Positions 1 through 8,424 of a stretch of DNA of 42,736 nt are shown here, piece by piece. The position numbers and the translations under genes are program-made. A model generated the notes under the pieces. The model did not search any database. It was not told the DNA's origin and saw only the letters and a list, made by a program, of their open reading frames with translations. Origin of the DNA: Phycisphaerales bacterium (GTDB taxonomy: Bacteria; Planctomycetota; Phycisphaerae; UBA1845); NCBI GenBank assembly GCA_020639095.1, contig JACKHH010000027.1, positions 1 through 42,736 on the forward strand, in the 5' to 3' direction. Within the stretch, counting starts at the first letter, position 1; each line of letters begins with the position of its first letter.

Positions 1-2
1 TC

Positions 3-653
3 CAGGTGAACAACGAAGTTGGGATGAGCTTCTCGCGCGCCCTGCGCAGCGTGCTGCGCCAGGACCCCGACATCATCATGGTCGGCGAAATCCGCGACGA
101 AGACACCGCGCGCGTCGCGGTGCAAGCCGCGCTCACCGGGCACATGGTGCTCAGCACGCTGCACACGAACGACTGCCCGGGCGGAATCATGCGCTTGCTC
201 GATATGCGCATCGAACCGTACCTGATCGCGTCGTCCACATTGGGATTCATTGCACAGCGCCTCGCACGTAAAATCTGCCCGTCGTGCCGCACGTCGTATT
301 ACCCGTCGACGGAGTTGCTGGCGTCGGTTGGGTGGGGGCATCGCACGAACGAACTGTTCCAGAAGGGTGAGGGTTGCCGCGAGTGCCATCACACGGGCTT
401 CCGCGGACGCGTGGGCATTTACGAAGTGATGGTCGTTGACAACGAAATCAAACGGCTGATCAACAACCGCGCGTCCGAAGGCGATATTCGCTCCTATCTT
501 GCGGAGATCAATTGGAAGACGCTGCGCGAAAAGGCCCTCGAAGTCGTCGAACGCGGTGAATCAACGCTTGAGGAAGTGCTGCGCGTGACGCGTGCGGAAG
601 GCGGAGGCGCGGGCGAAGCCGCGGGCCTGGTGACTGAGGAGGCGACGGTATGA
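3..653 (+). CDS. Type II secretion / type IV pilus assembly ATPase, C-terminal part (5' end outside window)
   Basis: C-terminal ~216 residues of a GspE/PilB-family hexameric ATPase that powers pseudopilus or pilus assembly at the inner face of the cytoplasmic membrane. The Walker B-like segment DIIMVGEIRD, the His box GHMVLSTLHTND and the family's paired zinc cysteines (CPSC, then CREC about 40 residues later, before TGFRGRVGIYE) are all visible. The Walker A motif lies upstream of the window. The reading frame is open from base 3, so the apparent GTG at base 6 is not a start. The stop overlaps the ATG of the next gene (ATGA), showing translational coupling with the GspF gene. Whether the machine is a T2SS or a T4P cannot be decided from this gene alone. 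Confidence 0.95.
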   Translation, partial: QVNNEVGMSFSRALRSVLRQDPDIIMVGEIRDEDTARVAVQAALTGHMVLSTLHTNDCPGGIMRLLDMRIEPYLIASSTLGFIAQRLARKICPSCRTSYYPSTELLASVGWGHRTNELFQKGEGCRECHHTGFRGRVGIYEVMVVDNEIKRLINNRASEGDIRSYLAEINWKTLREKALEVVERGESTLEEVLRVTRAEGGGAGEAAGLVTEEATV

Positions 654-1834
654 AACTCGCCACTCGACCGCCCGAAACGGATGCGCGCCGCCAGCACGGC
701 TCGGCGGGTGACCACCTGAACTTTGATCCGCGTGGTCGCAAAGCGACGAATGAGCGCGATCAGCAGGTTGAAGAGATCGAGCAGTTCGACCCGGCAACGC
801 TGAGCATGCCGGTCGGTCAGTTGGTGCTCTTCACGCGGCAGATGTCGATGCTGCTGACATCGGGCAGCGGGCTCGTTCCCGCGATCAACGCGATCGCGCC
901 GCAGATGAAGTCGCCCAAGCACCGGCGCATGCTCGAGGAGATCCGCAACGATCTCGAAGAGGGCACCGCGTTGACGGACGCCTTGGCGCAGTATCCGCGC
1001 GCGTTTGATGCATCGTATTGTGCGGTGGTGGCTGCGGGCGAATCGAGCGCGCGACTGCCGGCGATGTTTTCGCGCCTCGCGGTCATTCTCGGCAAGCGCC
1101 GCGCGATGCGCAATCGGATCGTCGGTTCGCTGATTTACCCGGCACTGCTGATTGTGATGTCGGTGAAGATTCTGGCGGTGATGCTCTTCTTCGTGATCCC
1201 GCGATTCGCCGGCATGTTCACGACACTGGGCGTTGAAATACCCGCGTCAACGCGGGTCTTGATGACGACCGCGAACATTTGTCGCAACCACTGGTACCTG
1301 TTTGTCCTGGCGGTTCTGGGCGTGATTGGCGCGCTGTACTACGCGATTCGCACGGATTCAGGCCGGCAGTTCATGAGCAACATTCAGATTCGCATCCCGA
1401 TCGTGGGGCGTTTGATGTCGCGCCTGATTCAGGCGCAGACGTTCCGCATTCTGGGCATGTTGTTGGAGGCGCGCGTCGGCCTTTTGGAGGGTCTGGAACT
1501 CGCCCGCAAAGTCACGCGGAACGATCGCTTCCAGTTGCTCTACAACGAAATGCGCGATGCCGTGACGCGCGGTGAATCGGTCAGCGGATCGTTGAAGACC
1601 GGCGTTGCGATCAGCCCGTCCATTATTCAGGCGATCCGCACCGGCGAGCAGAGCGGCCGACTTGGCGACGCCATCAGCTACGTCGCCGACGTGCTCGATG
1701 AGGAGAATAGTGAACTGCTCAACGCGACGACCAAACTGATCGAACCGCTCGTGCTCATTGTGATGGGTGTGATCGTCGGTTTCGTCGCGGTCTCGTTGTT
1801 TATGCCATTGTTCGACATGACCGCGGCGATGTAA
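650..1834 (+). CDS. GspF/PilC inner-membrane platform protein
   Basis: 394 residues, the normal length for the family. It anchors the assembly ATPase and pseudopilin machinery in the inner membrane. Two T2SSF domains can be recognised: the first starts at FTRQMSMLLTSGSGLVPAINAIA (~residues 62-85), the second at QTFRILGMLLEARVGLLEGLELA (~residues 263-285). Strongly hydrophobic segments occur near residues 165-185, 215-235 and 365-390, as expected. The roughly 55 residues before the first domain are charged and poorly conserved in appearance. The start overlaps the upstream ATPase stop by four bases. Part of an operon with pilM-, pilN- and pilO-like genes. Confidence 0.95.
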   Translation: MKLATRPPETDARRQHGSAGDHLNFDPRGRKATNERDQQVEEIEQFDPATLSMPVGQLVLFTRQMSMLLTSGSGLVPAINAIAPQMKSPKHRRMLEEIRNDLEEGTALTDALAQYPRAFDASYCAVVAAGESSARLPAMFSRLAVILGKRRAMRNRIVGSLIYPALLIVMSVKILAVMLFFVIPRFAGMFTTLGVEIPASTRVLMTTANICRNHWYLFVLAVLGVIGALYYAIRTDSGRQFMSNIQIRIPIVGRLMSRLIQAQTFRILGMLLEARVGLLEGLELARKVTRNDRFQLLYNEMRDAVTRGESVSGSLKTGVAISPSIIQAIRTGEQSGRLGDAISYVADVLDEENSELLNATTKLIEPLVLIVMGVIVGFVAVSLFMPLFDMTAAM

Positions 1835-1864
1835 CTGTGACGCTGCTTGCGATGAACTGAAACC

Positions 1865-2998
1865 ATGACTGCCGTTCTCAGCAAACTGCTCGGTCGCAGC
1901 ACGCTCACCCCCATCGGTCTCGATGTGGGCCAATCGGCGCTGCGCACCGCGCAACTTCGCCGCGAGGGCAACCGCTGGTCGGTGGTCAACCTCGCGTCCT
2001 GCCGTCGCCGTTCGCCGGATCGCGGGGGTGACGAGTCGGGCTTTGCAATTCGCGCCGCACGCTGGTTCTCGGAATTGCACCTCAACACGCGTCGCGTGGT
2101 TGCGGGCCTGAGTCCGCCTGATGTTGAGCTGCATCCGATCGACGCGCCGGCACTGCGCGAGCGCATCAGCGACGAGGAACGCGACGAAATCGTGCAGCAG
2201 GAGATCGACCGCCTGACGAGCTTTGACGCAACGCCAGCCGAGTCGAACTGCTGGCTACTGCCCGCGAGCGGTTCGCTGCGCACGACTGCGATCGCGGTGG
2301 CTGCTCATCCCGAATCGATCAACGACACGCTGCAATTGTGCACGGCTGCCAAGTTGGCGTGCGATCAGATCGATGCGACGCCTTGTGCGCTCGCACGCTT
2401 CGGTGCCGTCTACCGCGGATTGTCGTCCGCGGACGCCGACGTGTGGAGCGTCCTCGACCTCGGTGGGCGCATGTCGCGGCTCATCGTCTGCGTCGGCGCG
2501 GTACCCGTTTTGACGCGCACCTTCCGCAACGGCGGATGGAGCTGGACGGAAAAACTCGCGGAAGCGCTCTCGGTAAGCCCAGCCACCGCCGAGCGGCAGA
2601 AGTGCGACCACGGCATCGCGGTCGTGCGTCGCGATGAGGCTGCGAGCACGACGGCACCGCGATCATCTACCACGCTCCAGGACATGGTGTTCAACGTGCT
2701 GCGCAGCGACCTGGACGAAATGAGCGCTGAGCTTGAGCGTTCGTACCGCTACGTGCTCCAATGCTTCCATGGGCGTTCGCCCGGCCCACTTATCCTAGTC
2801 GGCGGTGGGGCAGCCATGTTCGGCTTGGATGATCTGTTGCAGGAGCATCTAGGTGTTGAGGTGATCTCCACGAGTCGCACGGTGCCCGAGCGCTGCCGAT
2901 TCAACTTCACCGGCTGCGATGACGTCATGCGCAAGGCCATTGGCGAATACGCCTGCGCGATCGGACTGGCGCTGCCGGAGGAGGTGACCCATGGTTAG
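1865..2998 (+). CDS. pilM: PilM-like actin-fold pilus/secretion assembly protein
   Basis: 377 residues with the actin-like ATPase fold of PilM (and the cytoplasmic half of GspL). Residues 17-24 read IGLDVGQS (phosphate-1 loop), residues near 195 read SVLDLGG (phosphate-2 loop), and LILVGGGAAMFGL near residue 317 is the adenosine-binding loop. PilM sits on the cytoplasmic face and binds the PilN N-terminus; here the pilN-like gene follows directly, with an 8-base overlap. There are 30 bases between it and gspF. Assignment to PilM rather than GspL rests on the separate downstream PilN-like membrane protein. Confidence 0.85.
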   Translation: MTAVLSKLLGRSTLTPIGLDVGQSALRTAQLRREGNRWSVVNLASCRRRSPDRGGDESGFAIRAARWFSELHLNTRRVVAGLSPPDVELHPIDAPALRERISDEERDEIVQQEIDRLTSFDATPAESNCWLLPASGSLRTTAIAVAAHPESINDTLQLCTAAKLACDQIDATPCALARFGAVYRGLSSADADVWSVLDLGGRMSRLIVCVGAVPVLTRTFRNGGWSWTEKLAEALSVSPATAERQKCDHGIAVVRRDEAASTTAPRSSTTLQDMVFNVLRSDLDEMSAELERSYRYVLQCFHGRSPGPLILVGGGAAMFGLDDLLQEHLGVEVISTSRTVPERCRFNFTGCDDVMRKAIGEYACAIGLALPEEVTHG

Positions 2999-3611
2999 CG
3001 TCAACCTGCTTCCGCCAAACGTCACCGCCACGCGCCGCCGACGCGAACGCACGCGATTGTGGATCGTCATCACCGCGACAGTGACCGCCGTTACCGCGAT
3101 TCCGCTCGCGCTCGACGTGACAAACTCCGCGCGGGCAGCGGCAATCGAGTCGCGCATTGGTCCGCAGGAAGCGCGGCGTGACGGAATCCTCACCGAATTG
3201 AAGGAGACAACCGCGAAGTGCGCGTCGCTGAGTACGCAGATCGCGCGGGCTGACGCGTTGCGTACGAAACGCGACTGGGCGGGTCTGCTCACGTTGGTGG
3301 CGGAGCGTACGCCCGATTCAGTTTGGCTGACGGCGCTGAAGACGCAAACGCGCCAGGGCGAGCGTCCCGCGCCGGTGTCGTCGAGCAAGAAGGGGAAGGC
3401 TCCAGAGAAAACCGAAGACAAACCGGTCACGCTCGACGGGCCTTCGGGAATTCATCTGGAAGGCTACGCGCTGACGCACGAAGCGCTGTACGAGTTCATG
3501 GGGGCGCTCAAGGCCGCAGAGGTATTCACGACTGTGGAACTCGCGTCCGCCGACAAGGAGCCGGTGCTGGAAGGCACCGCGGTGCGTTTCGTGATTGAGT
3601 GCGTTTGGTGA
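2991..3611 (+). CDS. PilN-like inner-membrane assembly protein
   Basis: 206 residues. Starts MVSVNLLPPNV, matching the short conserved N-terminal motif (xxINLLP) by which PilN binds PilM. One transmembrane segment follows at about residues 22-42, then a coiled-coil-like stretch (residues ~45-90) and a periplasmic ferredoxin-like domain with LEGYALTHEALYEFMGALK, as in the fimbrial assembly (PilN) family. The reading frame overlaps pilM at its start and abuts the PilO-like gene. A Lys/Pro/Ser-rich linker at ~residues 120-145 is unremarkable low complexity. Confidence 0.85.
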   Translation: MVSVNLLPPNVTATRRRRERTRLWIVITATVTAVTAIPLALDVTNSARAAAIESRIGPQEARRDGILTELKETTAKCASLSTQIARADALRTKRDWAGLLTLVAERTPDSVWLTALKTQTRQGERPAPVSSSKKGKAPEKTEDKPVTLDGPSGIHLEGYALTHEALYEFMGALKAAEVFTTVELASADKEPVLEGTAVRFVIECVW

Positions 3612-3615
3612 TCTG

Positions 3616-4185
3616 ATGCGACGGAATTCGCTTCCCATCATTGATCTGGTCGGTGGCAGCGTCACGTGTGGCGTCGTCGCGCTGGGCGTGTGGTGTACTT
3701 TCTTCCACCTCAGCACCACGAGCCAGCACCTGACCACGGTTCGCAGCCAGCTTGCCGACATGCACAAATCGGTGATCGCGGGTGAGGAGGCGCTGCGTGA
3801 GAAGAAGCGTGAGCGCGATGCGCTCGAACGCGACATCGCGGAGCGCGGCGCCCTGCCGGAGCGTTCGCCCGTCGAGTCCGATCTGCGCGAGATCGCGCGA
3901 ATGGCCAAGGCGGAAGGCATCGACCTGACGCAGGTGACGCCGGTGCAAGGCGCGGAATACCCGGGCTTGTTGGAGTTGCGCTACGCAATCAACGCTCGTG
4001 CGGACTACGACGCGCTGCTTGCGTTCTTGCGGCGATTCAAGGATTCAACGTTGTGGGCGGACATCATTCGCCTCGACATCGGCGGGCGGCGCGGAGATCC
4101 GTCGTCCGAAGAGTCAGTGCAGCCAACCGCGCTGGTGATGAGCCTGTTCGCCACACACGACGACGAGAAGACAACGGCGCAGTAA
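3616..4185 (+). CDS. PilO-like inner-membrane assembly protein
   Basis: 189 residues from ATG 3616; a TTG at 3595 would add seven residues and overlap the pilN-like gene by 17 bases. N-terminal transmembrane segment at ~residues 7-27, a coiled-coil region (REKKRERDALERDIAERG), then a PilO/GspM-type ferredoxin-like domain (LRYAINARADYDALLAFLRRFKD is the typical strand-helix). PilO pairs with PilN in the periplasm to align the assembly platform. Neither start has a strong ribosome-binding site, consistent with translational coupling to the upstream gene. Confidence 0.8.
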   Translation: MRRNSLPIIDLVGGSVTCGVVALGVWCTFFHLSTTSQHLTTVRSQLADMHKSVIAGEEALREKKRERDALERDIAERGALPERSPVESDLREIARMAKAEGIDLTQVTPVQGAEYPGLLELRYAINARADYDALLAFLRRFKDSTLWADIIRLDIGGRRGDPSSEESVQPTALVMSLFATHDDEKTTAQ

Positions 4186-4189
4186 CGGT

Positions 4190-4735
4190 ATGAAGCGTTC
4201 GCGAAAGAAAGCCTATCTGGCGGTCATTGGCATCGGGCTGGTTGCGCTCGTGCTGGATCGCGTGTTCTCCGGTGGGACGCCGGTAGCTGCGAGCGGTGCC
4301 GTCACATCAAGCGGATCGTCGGCGCGTGCGCGGCTCGCGGCGCATTCCGACACCGCCCAATTGCGCGTCGAAGTGCTGCCGTTTCCGACGAACATTCCGA
4401 CCGCGATTATCGCCGGCGATGAGCGCGATCCTTTCGACCTGACGGACGAAGCGCGTGCAGCACTCTTCCCACCGCCGCCATCGGAATCGGAAGCGCAGCA
4501 GGCAGAGTCAGCCGTTCGCCCGTTCGATCAACGGCACGTCCTTTCAGCAATCATTCGCGTCGGCACGACGCGGATTGCAATCATCGACGATCTCAGTGTC
4601 ACAACGGGTCAGGAAGTTGACGGCTGCCTGATTTCGTCCATCGATGAGCGGACGGTGAAGCTCACCTGCCCCGGTGGGGACCAGGCATTGTCGCTCGCGG
4701 GCCCGATGGGGGTGGGCGAGCCCAGCGGCCGATAA
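4190..4735 (+). CDS. PilP/GspC-like membrane-anchored periplasmic protein
   Basis: 181 residues. One N-terminal transmembrane helix (residues ~8-26), a Ser/Ala-rich linker, a DPFDL motif and a C-terminal small beta domain (VLSAIIRVGTTRIAIIDD...GCLISSIDERTVKLTCPGG). This layout and the DPF motif resemble PilP and GspC, which link the inner-membrane platform to the outer-membrane secretin. Last gene of the tightly packed set beginning with the ATPase; only four bases separate it from the PilO-like gene. The family call rests on layout and position more than on sequence identity. Confidence 0.6.
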   Translation: MKRSRKKAYLAVIGIGLVALVLDRVFSGGTPVAASGAVTSSGSSARARLAAHSDTAQLRVEVLPFPTNIPTAIIAGDERDPFDLTDEARAALFPPPPSESEAQQAESAVRPFDQRHVLSAIIRVGTTRIAIIDDLSVTTGQEVDGCLISSIDERTVKLTCPGGDQALSLAGPMGVGEPSGR

Positions 4736-4823
4736 CTGGAGGCAACTTTATTGACCCTCCAAATTAAGTGCCTCTTATCGAGAGTCGATGACATTAGAGA
4801 CTGACGGTGCCATGCCGCGGGTT

Positions 4824-4857
4824 CGGCGGCTGGCCGCCTTGGGAATATTTTTGGGGA
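4824..4857 (+). terminator. Weak stem-loop ahead of first pseudopilin gene
   Basis: The short stem GGCGG-CTGG-CCGCC lies at about 4827-4840, followed by TTGGGAATATTTTT. It could attenuate transcription between the pilP-like gene and the pseudopilin gene, or simply expose the strong ribosome-binding site (GGGGAG, ~4854) of the latter. The T-run is not directly adjacent to the stem, so a terminator role is uncertain. Confidence 0.25.
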
Positions 4858-4864
4858 GCACGTC

Positions 4865-5398
4865 ATGACAGTCGTACGTAACCGTAAACCGGCATTCAGC
4901 CTGGTCGAGTTGGTGATCGTAATTGTGATCATCGGCATCATCGCAGCCATCGCGGTTCCGAGAATCAGTCGTGGTGCCAAAGGCGCGACACAGTCGGCAG
5001 TTCGCGGCGACGTCGCGGGCCTGCGTGCTGCCATTGATTTGTACGCGGCTGAGCACAACGGCGTCTTTCCCGGCAAGAACAAGGAAGCCGATGGCAGCGC
5101 CGGTGGTGACGCCGACGACATGGTCGGCCAGTTGACGAAGTTCAGCGACATCAACGGCAAGACCGGAGCCTACAACGCGTCGACCGGTATCATCTACGGT
5201 CCGTACCTGCGGAACGGCATCCCGCCGCTTCCCGTCGGAACGTACGCGGGCGGTACGGATGTCATCTTCAGTTCGGCAAGCCCGCCCGCGGTCACCGAAG
5301 GCGCCGGCGACGGGTGGACGTACAACCCCGATACCGGTGAAATCCGCGCGAACACGACCGCGACGGACGAAGCCGGTGACAACTACAGCGACTACTAA
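4865..5398 (+). CDS. Major pseudopilin, GspG-like
   Basis: 177 residues. Short basic leader followed by FSLVELVIVIVIIGIIAAIA, the N-methylated hydrophobic helix of type IV prepilins, with the conserved Glu five residues after the processing site. The C-terminal part has the GspG pattern of ALR-type helix (VAGLRAAIDLYAAEHNGVFPG) and acidic, Asp/Gly-rich loops. Prepilin peptidase would cut before Phe; the preceding residue is Ala rather than the usual Gly. The start is supported by GGGGAG seven bases upstream. A 129-base spacer separates it from the platform genes, so it may be expressed at a different, higher level. Confidence 0.9.
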   Translation: MTVVRNRKPAFSLVELVIVIVIIGIIAAIAVPRISRGAKGATQSAVRGDVAGLRAAIDLYAAEHNGVFPGKNKEADGSAGGDADDMVGQLTKFSDINGKTGAYNASTGIIYGPYLRNGIPPLPVGTYAGGTDVIFSSASPPAVTEGAGDGWTYNPDTGEIRANTTATDEAGDNYSDY

Positions 5399-5456
5399 GC
5401 CGCGAAAACCACAGCTCTGTTGATTCAATCGGCGGTCGTTGGTGTCAGGTTAGTGG

Positions 5457-6077
5457 ATGCCATCGACCGCCGTTTTCAGGTTTGCCCACGGGGAATGGTC
5501 AGGGGTGGTCGCCTTGGACCGGCATGTCTGCGACAGTTCGTCCGGCATCACCCGCACGACCGCGTTCTCGCTTGTTGAACTGGTTCTCGTCGTCGTGATC
5601 ATCGGCATCATTGCCGGGATCGCGGTGCCGCGAATCAGCCAAGCGGGCGCCCAGGCTGATGCCCGAGCCCTGCTCGCCACGCTCAACAACGTTCGCGACG
5701 CCATCGACCGCTACTACGCCGAGCACGGCAAGTTCCCCGGCTACGATCCGTCCAATGACAATCCCGACGGCGACTGGTTCATCAAGCAACTCACGAAGTA
5801 CACAGATGCTGCCGGTGACGTGAAGGACTCGCCCGGGGGAGACTACGTCTACGGTCCGTACCTCCGCAGCCCGTTTCCGTCGAACCCGTTCAACGGTTTG
5901 AGCACAGTCAAGGTCAAACCCACCGACGGCGGCGCGGTCACGCTGAATGCGACGGGCTGGATCGCGGTGCTGTCGGATGGCACCTTTACGATCAATACCG
6001 CTTCCGCAAAACTCCCGGTTGAAGTCGTCTCCGAAAAGGAACGCGTGCTCGCAGAAAAGCTGCGCACCGGAAGTTGA
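5457..6077 (+). CDS. Second pseudopilin, GspG-like
   Basis: Paralogue of the preceding pseudopilin: TTAFSLVELVLVVVIIGIIAGIAVPRIS then VRDAIDRYYAEHGKFPGYD. From ATG 5457 the prepilin leader would be 36 residues long, which is long but known. A GTG at 5505 gives a 20-residue leader and is a reasonable alternative start; neither has a strong ribosome-binding site. The residue before the cleavage site is again Ala. The two genes probably arose by tandem duplication, since the N-terminal helix and the region after it match closely whereas the C-terminal domains differ. Confidence 0.85.
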   Translation: MPSTAVFRFAHGEWSGVVALDRHVCDSSSGITRTTAFSLVELVLVVVIIGIIAGIAVPRISQAGAQADARALLATLNNVRDAIDRYYAEHGKFPGYDPSNDNPDGDWFIKQLTKYTDAAGDVKDSPGGDYVYGPYLRSPFPSNPFNGLSTVKVKPTDGGAVTLNATGWIAVLSDGTFTINTASAKLPVEVVSEKERVLAEKLRTGS

Positions 6078-6184
6078 TTTCGCAGCAACTCACAACTCCT
6101 TTTCGCACGCGTTTCGCCCCATCACCCTGTGAGAAGAAAGTCGTTCGCGTTGCGAGATTTCCCTTGCAACCGAAGCGCGATAAG

Positions 6185-6230
6185 CTGACACTGCGTGAAG
6201 CGTGGCCCACCGCTTGCCTGACAGTGTCAG
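6185..6230. repeat. Long inverted repeat / RNA hairpin candidate
   Basis: Perfect 9-base arms CTGACACTG (6185-6193) and CAGTGTCAG (6222-6230), enclosing a second inverted pair AAGCG/CGCTT. The right arm is also part of the short palindrome CTGACAGTGTCAG (6218-6230). It lies in the 278-base gap between the second pseudopilin and the next plus-strand gene. It could end the pseudopilin transcript, though no T-run follows, or be an operator for the downstream helix-turn-helix gene. Confidence 0.45.
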
Positions 6231-6355
6231 TCGCTCAATAATCATTGTCATCAGCACTGGCAGCGGCGATGTAGTGGCCTGGCTGCGACAATCCGTTCTG
6301 GCGTTCCGCACACGTGGAGTGCCGCTGTCCGACAGGATGTCGGGGGAGTCAAATC

Positions 6356-7549
6356 ATGGCATGGATGCCCGTAGCAGAAGCCGCGGCTCGGCTTGGCGTT
6401 TCCGAGCGAACCATCTGGCGGCGAATCAAGTCCGATTCTATCCAGTCGCGCAATGAAGCGGGTCGCACACTCGTCATGTTCGACGAACAGGGCGACGATT
6501 CCGAGACGGTCCGGCAGCTTTCGCACGTGGCTGCGGCCCAGCTCAGCATGCGCAAGCTCGATGCCGACACCATGGGCGAAGTGCTCGGGCAGCTTGGCGA
6601 GTGTCGCACGTCGTTTGAACGCGAGATGGGGCGAAAGCGGACGGCGCTACGCATCACCGCCCTTGTGGCGGCTGTGCTCGCGTTGGCGCTCGGCGCGGGC
6701 GTGATTTACCACACCGATACGCTCACACGTTTGCGCGCGGACCACGTCGCGGACTTGGATGCGCTGCGGACGGAGCATCAGCAGGAACTTGGTGATCAGC
6801 AGGCGGTGATCGCGCGATCCGAAGGAACCGCCAAGGCGCAGGCGGATGAAGTCGCCCACCTGCGTAAGGCTTCGATGGAATACCAAACGCATCTCGCCGC
6901 GCTCGAGGCATCGCGGAACGAGTTGCAGTGTACGGTTGAGGAGCGACTTGAGGACTTGGCTGCGGAACTCGCGATGAGTTCGTCGGCGGATGGCGCTGTC
7001 GCGGTCGATCGTGCTGCCCTCACCGAGAAGGTGGCAGAGCTTCGCGACGCGCTGCATCGCAAGGAACTGGCATACGTCGAAGCCCAGAAGCAGTCGGAAC
7101 GCATCGCAGCCACGCTCCACGCCCAGGCCGCCCGTAGTGCGGGGCTGGCGGAGGGGTTGCGCCTGCACGTCGAGTTGCAGGAAAAGTCAATCGCCCGCAT
7201 GCAGGGCGAACTGGACGACATGCGCATGATGCTGGCGATGAGTCACTCACCGGTATCGCCGACGACGGATGCGGTTGCAGCCCACGGTACGCTGGATGAG
7301 CTTTCGCTACGCCGCAGCCTGCGCGACTCCATGCTGTCCGAACCGGAACAGGCGGCAGCCGCCGATGTCGTTCCCACCGAAGTCGCCATCCAAACGGTGC
7401 AGGATTGGGTTGGTGAGTGGCTGGCGAATCAGCGGGCAGCCGAGGCTGAAGAAGCGACGGCAGTTGCCACACCCGAAACCAAGACGCCGGGCGCCGACGC
7501 GTCCACCACAAGCAAGTCACCGCAAGACGCATTTGCTGCGGCGGAGTAG
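6356..7549 (+). CDS. Helix-turn-helix, single-TM, coiled-coil protein of unknown function
   Basis: 397 residues from ATG 6356, chosen because GGGGGAG stands 9-10 bases upstream; an upstream ATG (6314) lacks this support. Residues 4-30 (VAEAAARLGVSERTIWRRIKSD) are an excisionase/MerR-like winged helix-turn-helix that would recognise DNA. Residues 99-118 form one clear transmembrane helix. Residues ~120-300 are a long, heptad-like, Glu/Gln/Arg-rich coiled coil, then a low-complexity Ala/Thr/Glu tail. The topology would put the DNA-binding head in the cytoplasm and the coiled coil outside or in the periplasm. No neighbour suggests a pathway. Membrane-bound transcription regulators exist, but this one is not a family I recognise. 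Confidence 0.8.
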   Translation: MAWMPVAEAAARLGVSERTIWRRIKSDSIQSRNEAGRTLVMFDEQGDDSETVRQLSHVAAAQLSMRKLDADTMGEVLGQLGECRTSFEREMGRKRTALRITALVAAVLALALGAGVIYHTDTLTRLRADHVADLDALRTEHQQELGDQQAVIARSEGTAKAQADEVAHLRKASMEYQTHLAALEASRNELQCTVEERLEDLAAELAMSSSADGAVAVDRAALTEKVAELRDALHRKELAYVEAQKQSERIAATLHAQAARSAGLAEGLRLHVELQEKSIARMQGELDDMRMMLAMSHSPVSPTTDAVAAHGTLDELSLRRSLRDSMLSEPEQAAAADVVPTEVAIQTVQDWVGEWLANQRAAEAEEATAVATPETKTPGADASTTSKSPQDAFAAAE

Positions 7550-7571
7550 GTTTCCGCTTGAATGTGCGAAG

Positions 7572-7594
7572 TTCGCTCCGCCCTCGGCGGCGAA
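7572..7594. terminator. Stem-loop between convergent genes
   Basis: CCGCC-CTC-GGCGG stem extended by TTCG/CGAA, located between the ends of two convergent genes (7549 and 7705). Placement fits a two-way terminator. No T-run follows on either strand, so the function is only inferred. Confidence 0.3.
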
Positions 7595-7704
7595 TTGCAC
7601 TTTGGTTGACGCAGTGTTCTGGCTTGCCCGTGTTCTCGATTCGCGACAGAAAATGGATCGCGCCGATGGGCTGTTGGCGGATGCGCTCAGCGTAAAGTTT
7701 GGTG

Positions 7705-8229
7705 CTACGGAACCAGCTTCTTCGTGGCTGGGTCGATGACGATCTTCTTGGATTCGTCATTGACCACCACGATCACGCGCACCAACACCTTGTCATTCTC
7801 GACGTAGCCCCACGCGTTGATTGCGGTGCCCTTGGTCTCGGTTTCCGCGATGTTGACGAGTTCTTGCAGCGTGGTGTTGCGCTGCTCGAACTCAGCCGTG
7901 ATTTTCGCGTAATCGGGTTGTTCACGGCGTGCGCGGTTGGTGCCTTTCTTCTTCTGCGCGTCACCGGTTTCGTTGATGTCAACCGTCCAGCCCTCGCCGT
8001 CCGTGTAGCCATCGACATTGACGCGGAACTTTCCACGCTTTCCAATGTGAACATTCGCGAAGACAGCCGTCCCTCCGGCGGTATCGATCGCGGACTCAAT
8101 GCATTGCTGCAATGTGAGCTTGTGCTGCTTCAGACCGGCTGCTCGTTCAGCGTCGGATTCGGACTTGGCCGCTACCGCGTAGGTCGAGGTCAGAATAACC
8201 GCAAATGCAATCAACACGCGTGCGTGCAT
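7705..8229 (-). CDS. Secreted protein with two PepSY-like repeats
   Basis: 174 residues. Signal peptide at residues 1-21 (MHARVLIAFAVILTSTYAVAA). Two related halves follow: TLQQCIESAIDTAGGTAVFANVHIG... and TLQELVNIAETETKGTAINAWGYVE..., each a helix then beta hairpin ending in a V-I/V-D strand. That is the pattern of PepSY domains, which are found in periplasmic protease inhibitors and sensors. The second half ends near the C-terminus with IDPATKKLV, a typical PepSY ending. A ribosome-binding site (CGGAG) precedes the ATG. Single gene, convergent with the coiled-coil gene. The PepSY call is from pattern and remains tentative. Confidence 0.7.
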   Translation of the reverse strand: MHARVLIAFAVILTSTYAVAAKSESDAERAAGLKQHKLTLQQCIESAIDTAGGTAVFANVHIGKRGKFRVNVDGYTDGEGWTVDINETGDAQKKKGTNRARREQPDYAKITAEFEQRNTTLQELVNIAETETKGTAINAWGYVENDKVLVRVIVVVNDESKKIVIDPATKKLVP

Positions 8230-8424
8230 CGTTCAAGCTCCGATCAAGGATTCGAATGGCCGGCCACCAACTTGATTGAAGTTAGCCAGATGGCACACCG
8301 GAATCAAGCGACTGGTGGGCAAATCGCAATCGCACGACGCGAACGATGACCGAGCCGGCCACCATTTGTTAAGCATGCGCTAAGACGCCACCGCGATTGG
8401 AAGATACGGAATGGAGCGCAAAAC

